Source: an uncultured Parvularculaceae bacterium (lineage in GTDB: Bacteria > Pseudomonadota > Alphaproteobacteria > Caulobacterales > Parvularculaceae). Taken from it: DNA of 64,000 bases. Shown in pieces: positions 21,346-31,695 of this stretch (its first letter is position 1; every line of letters starts with the position of its first letter). The notes under the pieces are model-generated. The model was not told where the DNA came from. It ran no database searches and saw only the letters and a list, made by a program, of their open reading frames with translations. The DNA lies in NCBI GenBank assembly GCA_947259375.1, contig CAMYLZ010000025.1, positions 434,001-498,000 on the forward strand. The letters are read 5' to 3'. Made by a program: the position numbers and the translations under genes.

Positions 21346-22482
21346 CTATCGATCGCCCATTGGCGGAACATCGCGCTGCGCCGGACCTGTATAGTTTGAC
21401 AACGGCCGGATCAACTTATTATCGCCAAGTTGTTCCATAATATGCGCTGTCCAGCCAGTAATCCGGCTCATCACAAATATTGGCGTGAACATGGGAATTT
21501 CAAAGCCCATCAGATAGTAAGCTGGACCCGCCGGGAAATCGAGATTGGGATAAATGCCTTTTTCCGCGACCATGGTCTCATCGAGAATCCGGCTCATATC
21601 CCAATACATTTTGGCTTCATCGGTTCCGATAATATCTACCATCTTCTGATAGGCGTCGGTCATGGTCGGCACACGGCTGTCTCCCGAGCGATAGACCCGG
21701 TGTCCGAAACCCATGATCTTCTTCTTCGTGGCGAGCGCATCCAGCATCCATGCCTTTGCATTTTCAGCCGTACCAACCTCTTTCAGCATATGCATTACGG
21801 CTTCGTTGGCGCCGCCATGAAGCGGGCCTTTCAGCGACCCGATCGCGCCGGTGACAGCGGAGTAAACTCCCGAAAGCGAGGATGCGATAACCCGGGCCGT
21901 AAACGTTGAGGCGTTAAACGAATGCTCGGCGTAAAGCGTCATCGAGATATCGAAACATTTCACGATTTCCGGTGCGGGCACTTCACCGAAGCACATATGG
22001 AAAAAATTCTCCGAGAAGCCAAGATCGTCGCGTGGCGCAATCGGCTCTTTGCCATTACGCAAGCGGAAGTCCGCCGCAACGATTTCCGGAATCTTCGCAT
22101 AAAGACTTACTGAGCGATCATACAGATTATCCGTTGCATGGTCTTCGATTTCCGTATCTTCCAGCCCGAGAAAACTCACAGCCGTACGCAGCGTCGCCAT
22201 CGGGTGTGCGCCCTTTGGGAATTTACGCATGACTTCCAAAAGATCCTTGGAAATTCCGCGCTGGCTACGTTCTTTCGCGATGAAGGCATCGAGTTGGTCA
22301 TTGGTGGGAAGCTCGCCATTCCAGATGAGATACGCAGTTTCTTCAAACCGGCATTGGGTCGCGAGATCTTGCACCGCATATCCGCGATATGTCAGTGAAT
22401 TCGACTCCGGCATCACTTTCGAAACTGCCGTGTCATCCGTCACCACGCCGGCTAGGCCGTATTTGATTTGCGTGTCCGTCAT
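21346..22482 (-). CDS. prpC: 2-methylcitrate synthase
   Basis: The 378-residue citrate-synthase-fold enzyme has active-site blocks GPLHGGANEAV, MGFGHRVYRSGDSR and the N-terminal GLAGVVTDDTAVSKV, which are typical of methylcitrate synthases. It condenses propionyl-CoA with oxaloacetate. Its place downstream of prpB and prpD makes 2-methylcitrate synthase much more likely than the housekeeping citrate synthase. Confidence 0.95.
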   Translation of the reverse strand: MTDTQIKYGLAGVVTDDTAVSKVMPESNSLTYRGYAVQDLATQCRFEETAYLIWNGELPTNDQLDAFIAKERSQRGISKDLLEVMRKFPKGAHPMATLRTAVSFLGLEDTEIEDHATDNLYDRSVSLYAKIPEIVAADFRLRNGKEPIAPRDDLGFSENFFHMCFGEVPAPEIVKCFDISMTLYAEHSFNASTFTARVIASSLSGVYSAVTGAIGSLKGPLHGGANEAVMHMLKEVGTAENAKAWMLDALATKKKIMGFGHRVYRSGDSRVPTMTDAYQKMVDIIGTDEAKMYWDMSRILDETMVAEKGIYPNLDFPAGPAYYLMGFEIPMFTPIFVMSRITGWTAHIMEQLGDNKLIRPLSNYTGPAQRDVPPMGDR

Positions 22483-22541
22483 TTTGGGTTGTCTCCTACC
22501 TAAGTCTTTTCTGGCGCGCGGCCGCTTCCGGCCGATGGACG

Positions 22542-23453
22542 TTATTCAACCGGCGTGTCGCCAACCTGAAAGTTGTAAATCGACTCATCGAACTTGTTGT
22601 ATTCGTGATAGCGCAACAAGTCATAGAGATCACGGCGATGTTGCATCTGATCCAAAATGCCGTTCTGGTCGCCGTCGCGGAGAATGGCGTCGAGGCCGCG
22701 ATCACAAGCACCCATCGCGAGGCGCAATGTCGTGACCGGATAAATCACGACGTTGAAGCCGAGATCCTCAAGCTCTTTTTTGTTCAGCAATCGAGACTTT
22801 CCGAATTCCGTCATATTGGCGAGGATCGGCACGTCGAGCGCTTCCCTGACCGCTTCGAATTCCTTTTCCGACTTCATCGCTTCCGGGAAGATCATATCCG
22901 CACCGGCGTCAACGTAAGCCTTCATCCGGTCAATAGCGGCGTCGAGCCCCTCAACAGCCCGTGCATCGGACCGCGCGATCAAAACAAAATTCGGATCGCG
23001 TTTGGCTTCCGCAGCGGCTTTGACGCGCTGGATCATAATGTCGGTCGATACGATTTCCTTGCCGTCGAGGTGGCCGCAGCGCTTCGGCATCACTTGGTCT
23101 TCGATATGGCACCCGGCAAGGCCTGCCTCTTCCATTGATCGCACCGTGCGCGCCGCCGCCATCGGCTCGCCAAAGCCAGTATCAATATCGATAAAAGCCG
23201 GCAGATCCGTCACCCGCGCGATCTGCTGACCGCGATCGACGAACTCGGTCATCGTAGCAATGCCGATATCCGGCAGACACAGATCCGCGGACATGACGGC
23301 GCCCGAAATATAAACGCCATCAAACCCTTTTTGTTCTATCATCTGTGCGCAGAGCGGGTTGAACGCGCCCGGAAACTGAAGCAGCTTGCCCGAGGCGAGG
23401 CCTTTGCGGAATTCTGCGCGTTTTTCCGCAGCGGATTTTGAAGTGAAGAGCAT
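22542..23453 (-). CDS. prpB: 2-methylisocitrate lyase
   Basis: The 303-residue isocitrate-lyase-superfamily enzyme has the catalytic motif KRCGH (MPKRCGHLDGKE) and metal-binding DIDTGFGE. It splits 2-methylisocitrate into pyruvate and succinate. The ATG at 23453 follows GAGGAAAACGTA, so the 22 residues open upstream are not counted. It sits between prpD and prpC. Confidence 0.96.
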   Translation of the reverse strand: MLFTSKSAAEKRAEFRKGLASGKLLQFPGAFNPLCAQMIEQKGFDGVYISGAVMSADLCLPDIGIATMTEFVDRGQQIARVTDLPAFIDIDTGFGEPMAAARTVRSMEEAGLAGCHIEDQVMPKRCGHLDGKEIVSTDIMIQRVKAAAEAKRDPNFVLIARSDARAVEGLDAAIDRMKAYVDAGADMIFPEAMKSEKEFEAVREALDVPILANMTEFGKSRLLNKKELEDLGFNVVIYPVTTLRLAMGACDRGLDAILRDGDQNGILDQMQHRRDLYDLLRYHEYNKFDESIYNFQVGDTPVE

Positions 23454-23556
23454 TACGTTTTCCTCGTATTCATTAATGGCTGCATCGATCGCCGGGCGAC
23501 GGCGGCGCCCCCTTTGCACAGCGCATTCTCACCTGTCTCAATGGGGGCGCGCCAAA

Positions 23557-25098
23557 TCAGAATATCCCCTTTGCCTCATTCTCAACCAGATAGCCTCGCG
23601 GTGCGACAGGATTGAGCAAACGCACCTGCTCGGCTGAGAGATTCGGCAATTGCTGAACGAGATCAAGGAAGCGCGAAGATTCGGAGGCATCCACAATGTC
23701 GTCCGTAAGCGTCTTGAACTTGTTAATATATTCAGCTCGGCCAAAGGGACGCGCGCCAAATGGGTGTGCATTGGCGATGCCAAGCTCATCCTCGATCACG
23801 GTTCCGTCCTCCATGGTGACGACGACGCGTGCGCCAAAGGCTTTCTCATTCGGGTCGTGACTGTGATAACGGCGGGTCCATTCCGGATCTTCGATGGTCG
23901 AAATTTTGTGCCACAACCGCACCGTATCCGGGCGCTGGGCTCGTTCCGGCGCATATGAACGCACATGGTGCCATTCGCCATCCTGCAACGCCACCGCAAA
24001 AATATACATGATCGAATGGTCGAGCGTTTCCCGCGACGCATTCGGGTCCATTTTCTGCGGGTCGCCAGAGCCCGTGCCAATGACGTAATGGGTGTGGTGC
24101 GAGGTATGCAGAACGATTGACTTTACATTGTCGAAACCACCCTTGCCTTCGATCGCTTTGCCCATGCGGAAAGCAAGGTCGATCAGCGCCTGTGACTGAT
24201 ATTCTGCGGAGTGCTCTTTGGTATAGGTTTCAAGGATCGCCCGCTTGGCCTCGCCAGCGCCCGGAAGCGGTACGTGATAAGTCGGCTCATAAGGGCTCTC
24301 GCCCTTGTCGCGCGCGGTGCGGCCGTTGAGAATGTAAGCGATGACCGAATCTTCGCCTTCATAGATCGGCGACGGCGCGCCCTCGCCGCGCATGCAACGG
24401 TCCACCGCCTCAATGGCGAGCTTGCCCGCATAGGCCGGGGCAAAAGCTTTCCACGAAGAGATTTCGCCCTTTCGCGACTGGCGGGTCGTTACAGTTGTAT
24501 GCAATCCTTGTTGTACAGACTGATAGATCACTTCGGTCGGCAAGCTGAGCAGCGTCCCGACCGCAGCGCTTGCCGACGGGCCGATATGGGCGATGTGGTC
24601 GATCTTGTGCTCGTGCAGGCAAATCGCCTTCACAAGATTGACCTGAATTTCATATCCAGTCGCGATGCCGCGCACCAAATCGCGCCCGTCCCGTCCGCAT
24701 TGCTGTGCGACCGCAAGCACCGGGGGAATGTTGTCGCCGGGATGTGAATAATCCGCCGCCAGAAACGTATCGTGATAATCGAGCTCGCGCACCGCCGTGC
24801 CGTTCGCCCAGGCAGCCCATTCGGCGCAAACCGTATGATCGGCGGGAAGGCCAAACACCGTCGCGCCACCCGAACGCATATGCGCGTTCGCCATCGCCCG
24901 CGCCGATTTGATCGGGCCCCGATTGAGCGATGCGATCGCCACCGAAGCGTTATCGATAATACGGTTGATGATCATGTCGGTCGCTTCGGCGTCGACTTCC
25001 ACCGGGTCGGCGGCAACGTCGGCGATTTTCCAGGCGAGCTGGTCTTCGCGTTTCAGATTGTCTTTCGAACGGTGCGCGCGAACGTCATGGGTTTCCAT
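23557..25098 (-). CDS. prpD: 2-methylcitrate dehydratase
   Basis: The 513-residue MmgE/PrpD-family enzyme dehydrates 2-methylcitrate to 2-methyl-cis-aconitate. Family blocks include [35 protein letters not shown] and [20 protein letters not shown]. The ATG at 25098 has GAGGATAATTCC in front; the 29 codons open upstream are excluded. It is the first gene of the leftward prp operon. No prpR-type regulator is adjacent. Confidence 0.96.
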   Translation of the reverse strand: METHDVRAHRSKDNLKREDQLAWKIADVAADPVEVDAEATDMIINRIIDNASVAIASLNRGPIKSARAMANAHMRSGGATVFGLPADHTVCAEWAAWANGTAVRELDYHDTFLAADYSHPGDNIPPVLAVAQQCGRDGRDLVRGIATGYEIQVNLVKAICLHEHKIDHIAHIGPSASAAVGTLLSLPTEVIYQSVQQGLHTTVTTRQSRKGEISSWKAFAPAYAGKLAIEAVDRCMRGEGAPSPIYEGEDSVIAYILNGRTARDKGESPYEPTYHVPLPGAGEAKRAILETYTKEHSAEYQSQALIDLAFRMGKAIEGKGGFDNVKSIVLHTSHHTHYVIGTGSGDPQKMDPNASRETLDHSIMYIFAVALQDGEWHHVRSYAPERAQRPDTVRLWHKISTIEDPEWTRRYHSHDPNEKAFGARVVVTMEDGTVIEDELGIANAHPFGARPFGRAEYINKFKTLTDDIVDASESSRFLDLVQQLPNLSAEQVRLLNPVAPRGYLVENEAKGIF

Positions 25099-25243
25099 GG
25101 AATTATCCTCATTTTCGTGAACGGGCGGACGCTGACCGGCAGCGCCTCGATAATCGCAGGCCCTCATCTGCCGCGCCTGCGACAAGCTGTCAAAGGAAAG
25201 CCGTGAGGGAAATTGGCGGCATAACGCCTCTGGAAAAGTTTTT

Positions 25244-25987
25244 TCAGAAAAACAATAACTTAACCGCCATTGCCGCTAAGGCGACATAGAATACCTTCTT
25301 GATCAGCCCTTCCCCCCGTTTTACCGCCATATGCGCCCCGAGCCAGCCGCCGACGGCATATCCAGCGGCAAGCGCCAAGCCCAGCGCCCATTCGATTTCA
25401 ACCTTGGAAGCAAAGACTGCGAGCGCCACGAAGGAAAACACCAGCGCGACGAAAACCTTGTGCATATTGGTTCGAACAAGGTCGAGCCCCATGACACGGT
25501 TCAAAATAGGCATCATGATTAGTCCGACCCCAATTTGAATGAAGCCGCCCCAAAAGCCCGCGCCAATAAAAAGAATATGACCGATGAGGAGGTTCTTAAC
25601 CTTGCCTCCTGCAACGACCGGTTTTTGACCGGCCCCGGTCATTGTCACAACAATTACGGCGAGCATGATAAGCGCGAGCGTTCGCTCGAACCACACCCCC
25701 TCAAGCTGCACGCCGAGCGAGGCGCCGAAATATGCGCCGATCGATGCGCATGCCGCCAGCGAAGCGCTCAAACGGAAGTCCGAAAGACCGTTTCGAAAAA
25801 AGCCGCTCACCGCGGCAATATTTTGCGCGATGATGCCAATGCGGTTGGTTCCGTTAGCGACCGGGCCGGGCAAACCGACGAACACCATTACGGGAACTGC
25901 GAGGATTGATCCGCCGCCTGCGAGCACGTTGATCCACCCGGCCGCAACACCAGCAAGCGCCAGGATGGCCGCCATCCAAAAATCCAT
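25244..25987 (-). CDS. TauE/SafE (TSUP) family membrane transporter
   Basis: The 247-residue integral membrane protein has about eight hydrophobic segments and the TSUP repeats ([20 protein letters not shown] and [16 protein letters not shown]). The family exports sulfite, sulfoacetate or other sulfur compounds, or imports organic acids; the substrate here is unknown. GGAGGCGGC precedes the ATG at 25987, which is preferred over a start 8 codons upstream. Sulfate activation genes lie 2.6 kb away, but on the other strand. Confidence 0.88.
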   Translation of the reverse strand: MDFWMAAILALAGVAAGWINVLAGGGSILAVPVMVFVGLPGPVANGTNRIGIIAQNIAAVSGFFRNGLSDFRLSASLAACASIGAYFGASLGVQLEGVWFERTLALIMLAVIVVTMTGAGQKPVVAGGKVKNLLIGHILFIGAGFWGGFIQIGVGLIMMPILNRVMGLDLVRTNMHKVFVALVFSFVALAVFASKVEIEWALGLALAAGYAVGGWLGAHMAVKRGEGLIKKVFYVALAAMAVKLLFF

Positions 25988-26218
25988 GCCGCCTCCGACA
26001 GTCCGAATCACTTTTTCGGCGCATGGTTAGGCGCGATTGCGAAGCCATGCAATTGCGCTTTGCCTGTATGGCGGGTCTCGCGCGCTTTTTGGCGAAAATG
26101 AATGGGGGTCGCCAAGCTTGCCGGAGAAGTAACCCGCTCTCTATTGCATGCATGTACATATTCGCCCAATGTCCGGCCTCAAGGGGGCAGACCACGCCAA
26201 GTTAAGGGGCATTCGTTT

Positions 26219-28426
26219 ATGAGTTTTGCGATTATGTTGAGCGCGATGGCATTGGCCGTCGCGCCAGGTTCTGCTGACGCCAAACTGACGCCGGAAGTGT
26301 TGAACGCCAGCACTTCGCTCAACGGTCCATCATTGCGCGGCGCGGCTGTATCGCCAGACGGCAGCCTGGTGACTGTCCTCAAAGGCCGCGAAAGCGATTC
26401 CCGCCAATTGGACCTGTGGGCCTATGACATTGAAACAGGCGAACCGCGCCTGCTGGTCTCCTCTACTGATCTGGTTTCCGGCGACGTCGAGCTGTCCGAA
26501 GAGGAAAAAAATCGCCGCGAACGCCAGCGGATCTATGACAACGGCATCACATCTTACCAGTGGGACGAGCAAGGCCGGCGCATCTTGTTTCCGCTTGGCG
26601 GCGATGTTTTCGTCTATGATCTCGAGACCGGCGAACCACAACAACTGACTTCAACCGACGCGTTTGAGACGGACGCCAAGTTTTCACCCGATGGCGGCTA
26701 CGTCTCTTATGTTCGCGAAGACGAGCTTTATGTCTACGATCTAAAGGCGAAACGCGAACGTAAAGCCACATCCGGCGCAGGCGGCGCCATCCGAAATGCT
26801 GTTTCGGAATTCGTCTCACAGGAAGAACTTGACCGCGATACCGGTTATTGGTGGTCGCCGGACGACGCCCGCATCGCCTTTACGCAAATCGACGAGGCGC
26901 CGGTTCCGGTAGCTGAGCGGATAGACATCAATGCTGACGACGTTGTTACGATCCGCCAGCGCTACCCGTTCGCCGGCGCTGACAATGTCCGAATCAAACT
27001 TGGCGTGGTAAAAGCAAAAGGCGGCGAAACAGCTTGGGTGGATCTAGGCGACAATTCGGACATTTATCTCGCACGCGTGCATTGGTCCGCTGACGCCTCT
27101 ACGCTCTATGTGGAGCGCCTTTCCCGCGACCAAAAACGGTTGGACCTTCTCGCCGCCGACCCTGCCACAGGCAAAACGCGGCTTGTGCTTTCTGAAGCTG
27201 CCGAGACGTGGGTCAATCTCAACCATGATTTCCGGGCACTGTCGGAAGGCGGTTTTATCTGGGGCTCAGAACGTTCAGGCTTCAATCATCTTTATCGGTA
27301 TGGCGCTGACGGCGCGCTCGTCGGCCAGATCACTGGAGGGGCTGGTCTCGTCAACGGTCTATCTTGCGTTAACGAAGACGCCGGCCTTATTTATTACCGT
27401 GGCTGGCGCGAAACACCGCTTGAATCGCACCTGTTTTCAGTATCGATCGACGGCGGCGAGCCCACACAACTTTCGTCAAAGGCCGGCTCGCATTATGCAA
27501 ATTATTCCAGGAATTGCCAAACAGCGATCAGAACATTTTCGAGCCAATTGCAACCACCTCAAACTAGCGTTCATGACAAAGACGGGGCTTTTCGATTCTG
27601 GCTCAAGGAAAACGCTCTTGACGGTGCCCATCCGTACACGCCCTACCTGAGTTCTCATATTGAATGGGAGTATGGCCAGCTAGAGGCGGCCGACGGCACG
27701 CCCCTGGACTACAAGATATTGAAACCGACGAACCTCAAGCGTCGCCAGCGTGCGCCTGCAATCATCCTCGTTTATGGTGGTCCGCATGCACAGCTCGTCC
27801 GCAATTCATGGGGCGACCTTTTTGCACAAATGCTTGCAGATGAAGGATATGTCGTATTCAAACTCGATAATCGCGGCGCGTATAATCGCGGTACGGCGTT
27901 TGAAAACACGCTCTATCGCGCCATGGGTACAACAGAAGTCGAAGACCAGGCTGTCGGCGCGCGATTCTTGAAATCGCTCTCCTTCGTCGATCCAGATCGG
28001 ATCGGCGTATATGGCTGGTCCTATGGCGGCTATATGACCATGCGCATGCTGACGGCAACGCCCGACCTTTTTGCAGCCGGCGTATCCGGCGCTCCGGTCA
28101 CCGACTGGTCGCTCTATGATACAGCCTATACCGAACGCTATATGGGAAAGCCGCAGGAAGAGGCCGAGGCCTATGCGCGCGGGTCCGTCTTTACCGACCT
28201 TGACGGCTTGACCGCCGACCTTCTCGTCATCCATGGCATGGCGGACGACAATGTCGTCTTCCAGAATTCGGTCAAATTAATGAATGCACTGCAAAGTCAG
28301 GGCGCCTCATTTGAACTCATGACCTATCCCGGCGAAAAGCACGGCTTCCGCTCTAGGGCCAACCGCATCCATCGTGATCGGCTGATCCTCGATTTCTTCA
28401 ACCGTCGCCTTAAAGGCGTGAAATAG
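26219..28426 (+). CDS. Secreted DPP-IV-like S9 peptidase
   Basis: The 735-residue protein has a signal peptide (about 1-21), a beta-propeller domain and a C-terminal hydrolase domain. The double-Glu motif that grips the peptide N-terminus in dipeptidyl peptidase IV is present (SQEELDRDTGYWWSPD). The triad is Ser601 in GWSYGG, Asp in GMADDN and His708 in EKHGFR. It should release Xaa-Pro dipeptides, probably in the periplasm. The start at 26219 follows TTAAGGGGCATTCGTTT. An imperfect hairpin follows the stop. Confidence 0.94.
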   Translation: MSFAIMLSAMALAVAPGSADAKLTPEVLNASTSLNGPSLRGAAVSPDGSLVTVLKGRESDSRQLDLWAYDIETGEPRLLVSSTDLVSGDVELSEEEKNRRERQRIYDNGITSYQWDEQGRRILFPLGGDVFVYDLETGEPQQLTSTDAFETDAKFSPDGGYVSYVREDELYVYDLKAKRERKATSGAGGAIRNAVSEFVSQEELDRDTGYWWSPDDARIAFTQIDEAPVPVAERIDINADDVVTIRQRYPFAGADNVRIKLGVVKAKGGETAWVDLGDNSDIYLARVHWSADASTLYVERLSRDQKRLDLLAADPATGKTRLVLSEAAETWVNLNHDFRALSEGGFIWGSERSGFNHLYRYGADGALVGQITGGAGLVNGLSCVNEDAGLIYYRGWRETPLESHLFSVSIDGGEPTQLSSKAGSHYANYSRNCQTAIRTFSSQLQPPQTSVHDKDGAFRFWLKENALDGAHPYTPYLSSHIEWEYGQLEAADGTPLDYKILKPTNLKRRQRAPAIILVYGGPHAQLVRNSWGDLFAQMLADEGYVVFKLDNRGAYNRGTAFENTLYRAMGTTEVEDQAVGARFLKSLSFVDPDRIGVYGWSYGGYMTMRMLTATPDLFAAGVSGAPVTDWSLYDTAYTERYMGKPQEEAEAYARGSVFTDLDGLTADLLVIHGMADDNVVFQNSVKLMNALQSQGASFELMTYPGEKHGFRSRANRIHRDRLILDFFNRRLKGVK

Positions 28427-28435
28427 CCCAATGAT

Positions 28436-28462
28436 CAGGTGCGGCGATGAACGCCGTACCTG
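28436..28462 (+). terminator. Hairpin after the DPP-IV-like gene, possible terminator
   Basis: CAGGTGCGGCG and CGCCGTACCTG form an 11-bp stem with one mismatch and a 5-nt loop, 10 bp after the stop codon. It is followed by pyrimidine-rich sequence rather than a clean T run, so termination strength is uncertain. Confidence 0.55.
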
Positions 28463-28480
28463 CCTTCCCTCATTAAGACC

Positions 28481-28620
28481 TGGGATTGGGATCGTTCCCA
28501 CTTTGATCACATTTTCTATTGACCGATTAAAAGATTCTTCGTGGGATTAGTGTTGAGTTTCCCCTCTGAATGGTGTTAACCCCTATCGTTGGAACACCAA
28601 AGAGGGGATTTATCCCACAA
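28481..28620 (+). promoter_or_regulatory. Candidate promoter/operator region with repeated GTGGGA motifs
   Basis: A TTGACC box (about 28519) lies 17 bp from TGGGAT, a possible promoter. GTGGGAT occurs at 28541, its complement ATCCCAC at 28612 just before the start codon, and TGGGA-TCGT-TCCCA forms an inverted repeat at 28487-28500. Between the outer motifs, CCCCTCT...GGTGTT and AACACC...AGAGGGG (28561-28607) form a nested stem. The motifs may bind the HTH-like domain of the gene that follows; this is inference. Confidence 0.45.
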
Positions 28621-29774
28621 TGTCCGAATCGCAGATTCTTGAGCTTGTCCGCCGCGCCGAGAGGCTTTCGGACCAAAGCGGCCTTTCCATTTCGACCATC
28701 TCACGCAAATTATTGAACGACGGAAAAGGACTTGCGCGCCTGAAATCTGGCGGGCAATGCACCTTGAAGACGCTGGAGACGGCCCGCACGCGCCTAACTG
28801 AACTGGAAGCTTCAAACACCGCGACGCATGATTTAACGACACGATCAACGAAAAAAGACGATGCGCTCATCTCCGCGACGGCGATGACCCATCTCGACCG
28901 GCTGGAAGCGGAAGCCATCCACATTATGCGCGAGGTTGCCGCGGAAGCGGAAAACCCCGTGATGCTCTATTCTGTCGGCAAAGACTCCGCAGTAATGCTG
29001 CACCTAGCGCTAAAGGCGTTCTATCCGTCCAAACCGCCCTTCCCATTGTTGCATGTCGACACCACCTGGAAATTCAACGAGATGATCCGGTTCCGGGATG
29101 AAACTGCGGCGCGACTTGGCCTTGATCTCATTGTCCATGTTAATCGGGAAGGGGTCGACCAGGGCGTTGGTCCGTTCAGCCACGGCAGCCAGGTTCATAC
29201 GGACATTATGAAGACCCAGGCGCTAAAACAGGCCCTCGACAAATACAAGTTTGATGCGGCATTCGGCGGCGCGCGGCGCGACGAGGAAAAATCCCGCGCC
29301 AAGGAGCGCATTTTTTCCTTCCGTTCCGCCGGCCATCGCTGGGATCCGAAAAATCAGCGCCCGGAACTTTGGAACATCTACAACACACAAATCGCAAACG
29401 GAGAGTCAATCCGCGTTTTCCCGCTCTCAAACTGGACCGAGCTCGATATCTGGCAGTATATCTACCGGGAGAACATCCCTATCGTCCCGCTCTATTTCGC
29501 AGCAAAACGCCCGGTGGTCGAACGTGACGGCACGTTGATCATGGTTGACGATGATCGCATGCCGCTCAATGGCGACGCGCCGCGCGAAGAGATGGTCCGC
29601 TTCCGGACTCTGGGCTGCTACCCGCTTACCGGCGCCATTGAGTCAAGCGCAACAACTTTGCCGGAAATCATTCAGGAAATGCTGCTCGCGCGGACGTCTG
29701 AACGGCAGGGCCGGATCATCGATCACGACCAGTCAGCCTCCATGGAAAAGAAAAAACAGGAGGGGTATTTCTAA
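28620..29774 (+). CDS. cysD: Sulfate adenylyltransferase subunit 2 with N-terminal HTH-like domain
   Basis: Residues 89-384 are a complete Cys[18 protein letters not shown], the PP-loop [29 protein letters not shown] and the C-terminal QEGYF. CysD makes adenylyl sulfate from ATP and sulfate, helped by the CysN GTPase. Residues 1-88 are extra. Residues 1-65, with [19 protein letters not shown], look like the short HTH proteins common in alphaproteobacteria. The whole reads in one frame. The ATG at 28620 has AGAGGGG about 12 nt upstream, while Met89 has no ribosome site, so the fusion start is favoured. Usual CysD length is about 300. cysNC follows directly. Confidence 0.9.
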   Translation: MSESQILELVRRAERLSDQSGLSISTISRKLLNDGKGLARLKSGGQCTLKTLETARTRLTELEASNTATHDLTTRSTKKDDALISATAMTHLDRLEAEAIHIMREVAAEAENPVMLYSVGKDSAVMLHLALKAFYPSKPPFPLLHVDTTWKFNEMIRFRDETAARLGLDLIVHVNREGVDQGVGPFSHGSQVHTDIMKTQALKQALDKYKFDAAFGGARRDEEKSRAKERIFSFRSAGHRWDPKNQRPELWNIYNTQIANGESIRVFPLSNWTELDIWQYIYRENIPIVPLYFAAKRPVVERDGTLIMVDDDRMPLNGDAPREEMVRFRTLGCYPLTGAIESSATTLPEIIQEMLLARTSERQGRIIDHDQSASMEKKKQEGYF

Positions 29775-31679
29775 ATGTCCGTATCCACCCTCACCGCTTC
29801 CGACGACGTCGTCGAATATCTCGCCGCTCATGAGAAAAAATCGATGCTGCGCTTCATTACCTGCGGCAGCGTCGATGATGGCAAGTCCACATTAATCGGA
29901 CGCCTGCTTTATGATTCAAAGCTGCTCTATGATGATCAGCTTTCGGCGCTCGAAAGCGACACCAAGAAACACGGCACGCAGGGCGATAAAATCGACTTCG
30001 CCCTATTAGTTGACGGCCTTGCCGCAGAACGCGAACAAGGCATCACCATTGATGTCGCTTATCGATTCTTCTCGACGGACAAGCGCAAGTTCATCGTGGC
30101 CGACACGCCAGGCCATGAACAGTACACGCGCAATATGGCGACGGGCGCCTCTACTGCCGATCTCGCCGTTATACTCATTGACGCGCGCAAGGGCGTACTG
30201 ACGCAAACTCGGCGACATAGCTATATCGCGTCATTGCTGGGCATTCGTCATATCGCCGTTGCGGTCAACAAGATGGACCTGGTCGGATATTCCGAAGGCA
30301 CATTTGAAAAAATTGAGACAGATTACCGCGAATTCGCGAAAGACCTCGGCTTTGAATCAATTACCTGCATCCCAATGTCCGCGCTCGACGGCGTCAATGT
30401 CACGGGAAAAAGCCGCGAAACCCCATGGTACAATGGCTGCGCGCTCCTGCAATTCCTTGAGACGGTCAAAGTGCGCGGCGGGTTATCGGAAAAACCGCTG
30501 CGCCTACCGGTACAATGGGTGAACCGTCCTGACCTCGACTTTCGTGGTTTTTCCGGCACGATCGCCAGCGGCGTTGTCCGGCCGGGCGACCACATAGTCG
30601 TCTTGCCCTCCGCAAAACGTTCGAAAGTCAAGTCAATCGTCACTATGGACGGAACGCTCGCCGAAGCGACGCCTGACATGGCCGTGACCCTGACGCTGGA
30701 AGACGAAATCGACATCTCACGAGGCGACGTGATTTGCGCAGGCAAGGCGCCGGCCGAACAGACCGACCAGTTTGCTGCACATCTTTTATGGATGGCCGAA
30801 GACGCACTCTTTCCCGGCCGCCAGTATCTCCTCAAGACCGCCAACCGAATTGTCCCAGCAACGATCACTGAACTTAAGCACAAGGTCAATGTCAATACGC
30901 TGGAGCATTTGTCTGGCAAAACCTTGGAATTAAATGAAGTTGGTTTCTGCAATTTCAATCTGGCGCAACCTATTGCATTTGATTCCTACAAGGACAATCG
31001 CCGAACTGGCTCGTTTATCCTGATCGACAAACGCACCAATGCGACGATCGGCGCCGGCATGATCGACTTTTCGCTGCGTCGCGCGAAAAACGTCCATTGG
31101 CAGGATCTCGACGTCAATAAAGCCGCCCGCGCAAGCGCCAAGCACCAGCGACCATGCGTGCTTTGGTTTACCGGGCTTTCCGGCTCCGGAAAGTCGACCG
31201 TTGCCAACCTGGTCGAAAAACGGCTGCATGATCTCGGTCGGCACACTTACACGCTTGATGGCGATAATGTCCGCCACGGCTTGAACAAAGATCTCGGCTT
31301 TTCGGATGCGGACCGGGTTGAAAACATACGCCGTGTGGGTGAAACGGGGCGATTGATGGCAGACGCTGGACTGATCGTACTCGTTTCCTTCATCTCGCCG
31401 TTCCAGAGCGAACGGCGAATGGCGCGCGAACTAATGGAGGACGGCGAGTTCATCGAAGTCTATATCTCAACACCGCTTGAAGTGTGCGAACAGCGAGACA
31501 TCAAAGGCCTGTACGCAAAAGCGCGGCGCGGCGAAATCAAAAACTTTACGGGAATTGACTCCGCTTATGAAGCGCCGGAACTTGCCGAAATCGATATCGA
31601 CACATCTGAAGTCCAAGCGGCTAACGCCGCGGATCAGATCGTCATGTATCTGAAAGACAACGGCTATCTCGAAGGTTGA
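29775..31679 (+). CDS. cysNC: Bifunctional sulfate adenylyltransferase subunit 1 / adenylylsulfate kinase
   Basis: The 634-residue fusion has a CysN GTPase (about 1-440: G1 [10 protein letters not shown]3 [18 protein letters not shown]4 NKMD) followed by a CysC APS kinase (about 450-634: P-loop GLSGSGKST, then [17 protein letters not shown]). Together with CysD it turns sulfate into adenylyl sulfate and then PAPS. The start codon follows the cysD stop with no gap, so the two are one operon. The fusion is common in proteobacteria. Confidence 0.98.
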   Translation: MSVSTLTASDDVVEYLAAHEKKSMLRFITCGSVDDGKSTLIGRLLYDSKLLYDDQLSALESDTKKHGTQGDKIDFALLVDGLAAEREQGITIDVAYRFFSTDKRKFIVADTPGHEQYTRNMATGASTADLAVILIDARKGVLTQTRRHSYIASLLGIRHIAVAVNKMDLVGYSEGTFEKIETDYREFAKDLGFESITCIPMSALDGVNVTGKSRETPWYNGCALLQFLETVKVRGGLSEKPLRLPVQWVNRPDLDFRGFSGTIASGVVRPGDHIVVLPSAKRSKVKSIVTMDGTLAEATPDMAVTLTLEDEIDISRGDVICAGKAPAEQTDQFAAHLLWMAEDALFPGRQYLLKTANRIVPATITELKHKVNVNTLEHLSGKTLELNEVGFCNFNLAQPIAFDSYKDNRRTGSFILIDKRTNATIGAGMIDFSLRRAKNVHWQDLDVNKAARASAKHQRPCVLWFTGLSGSGKSTVANLVEKRLHDLGRHTYTLDGDNVRHGLNKDLGFSDADRVENIRRVGETGRLMADAGLIVLVSFISPFQSERRMARELMEDGEFIEVYISTPLEVCEQRDIKGLYAKARRGEIKNFTGIDSAYEAPELAEIDIDTSEVQAANAADQIVMYLKDNGYLEG

Positions 31680-31695
31680 TGCAGCCGCAAACGCG

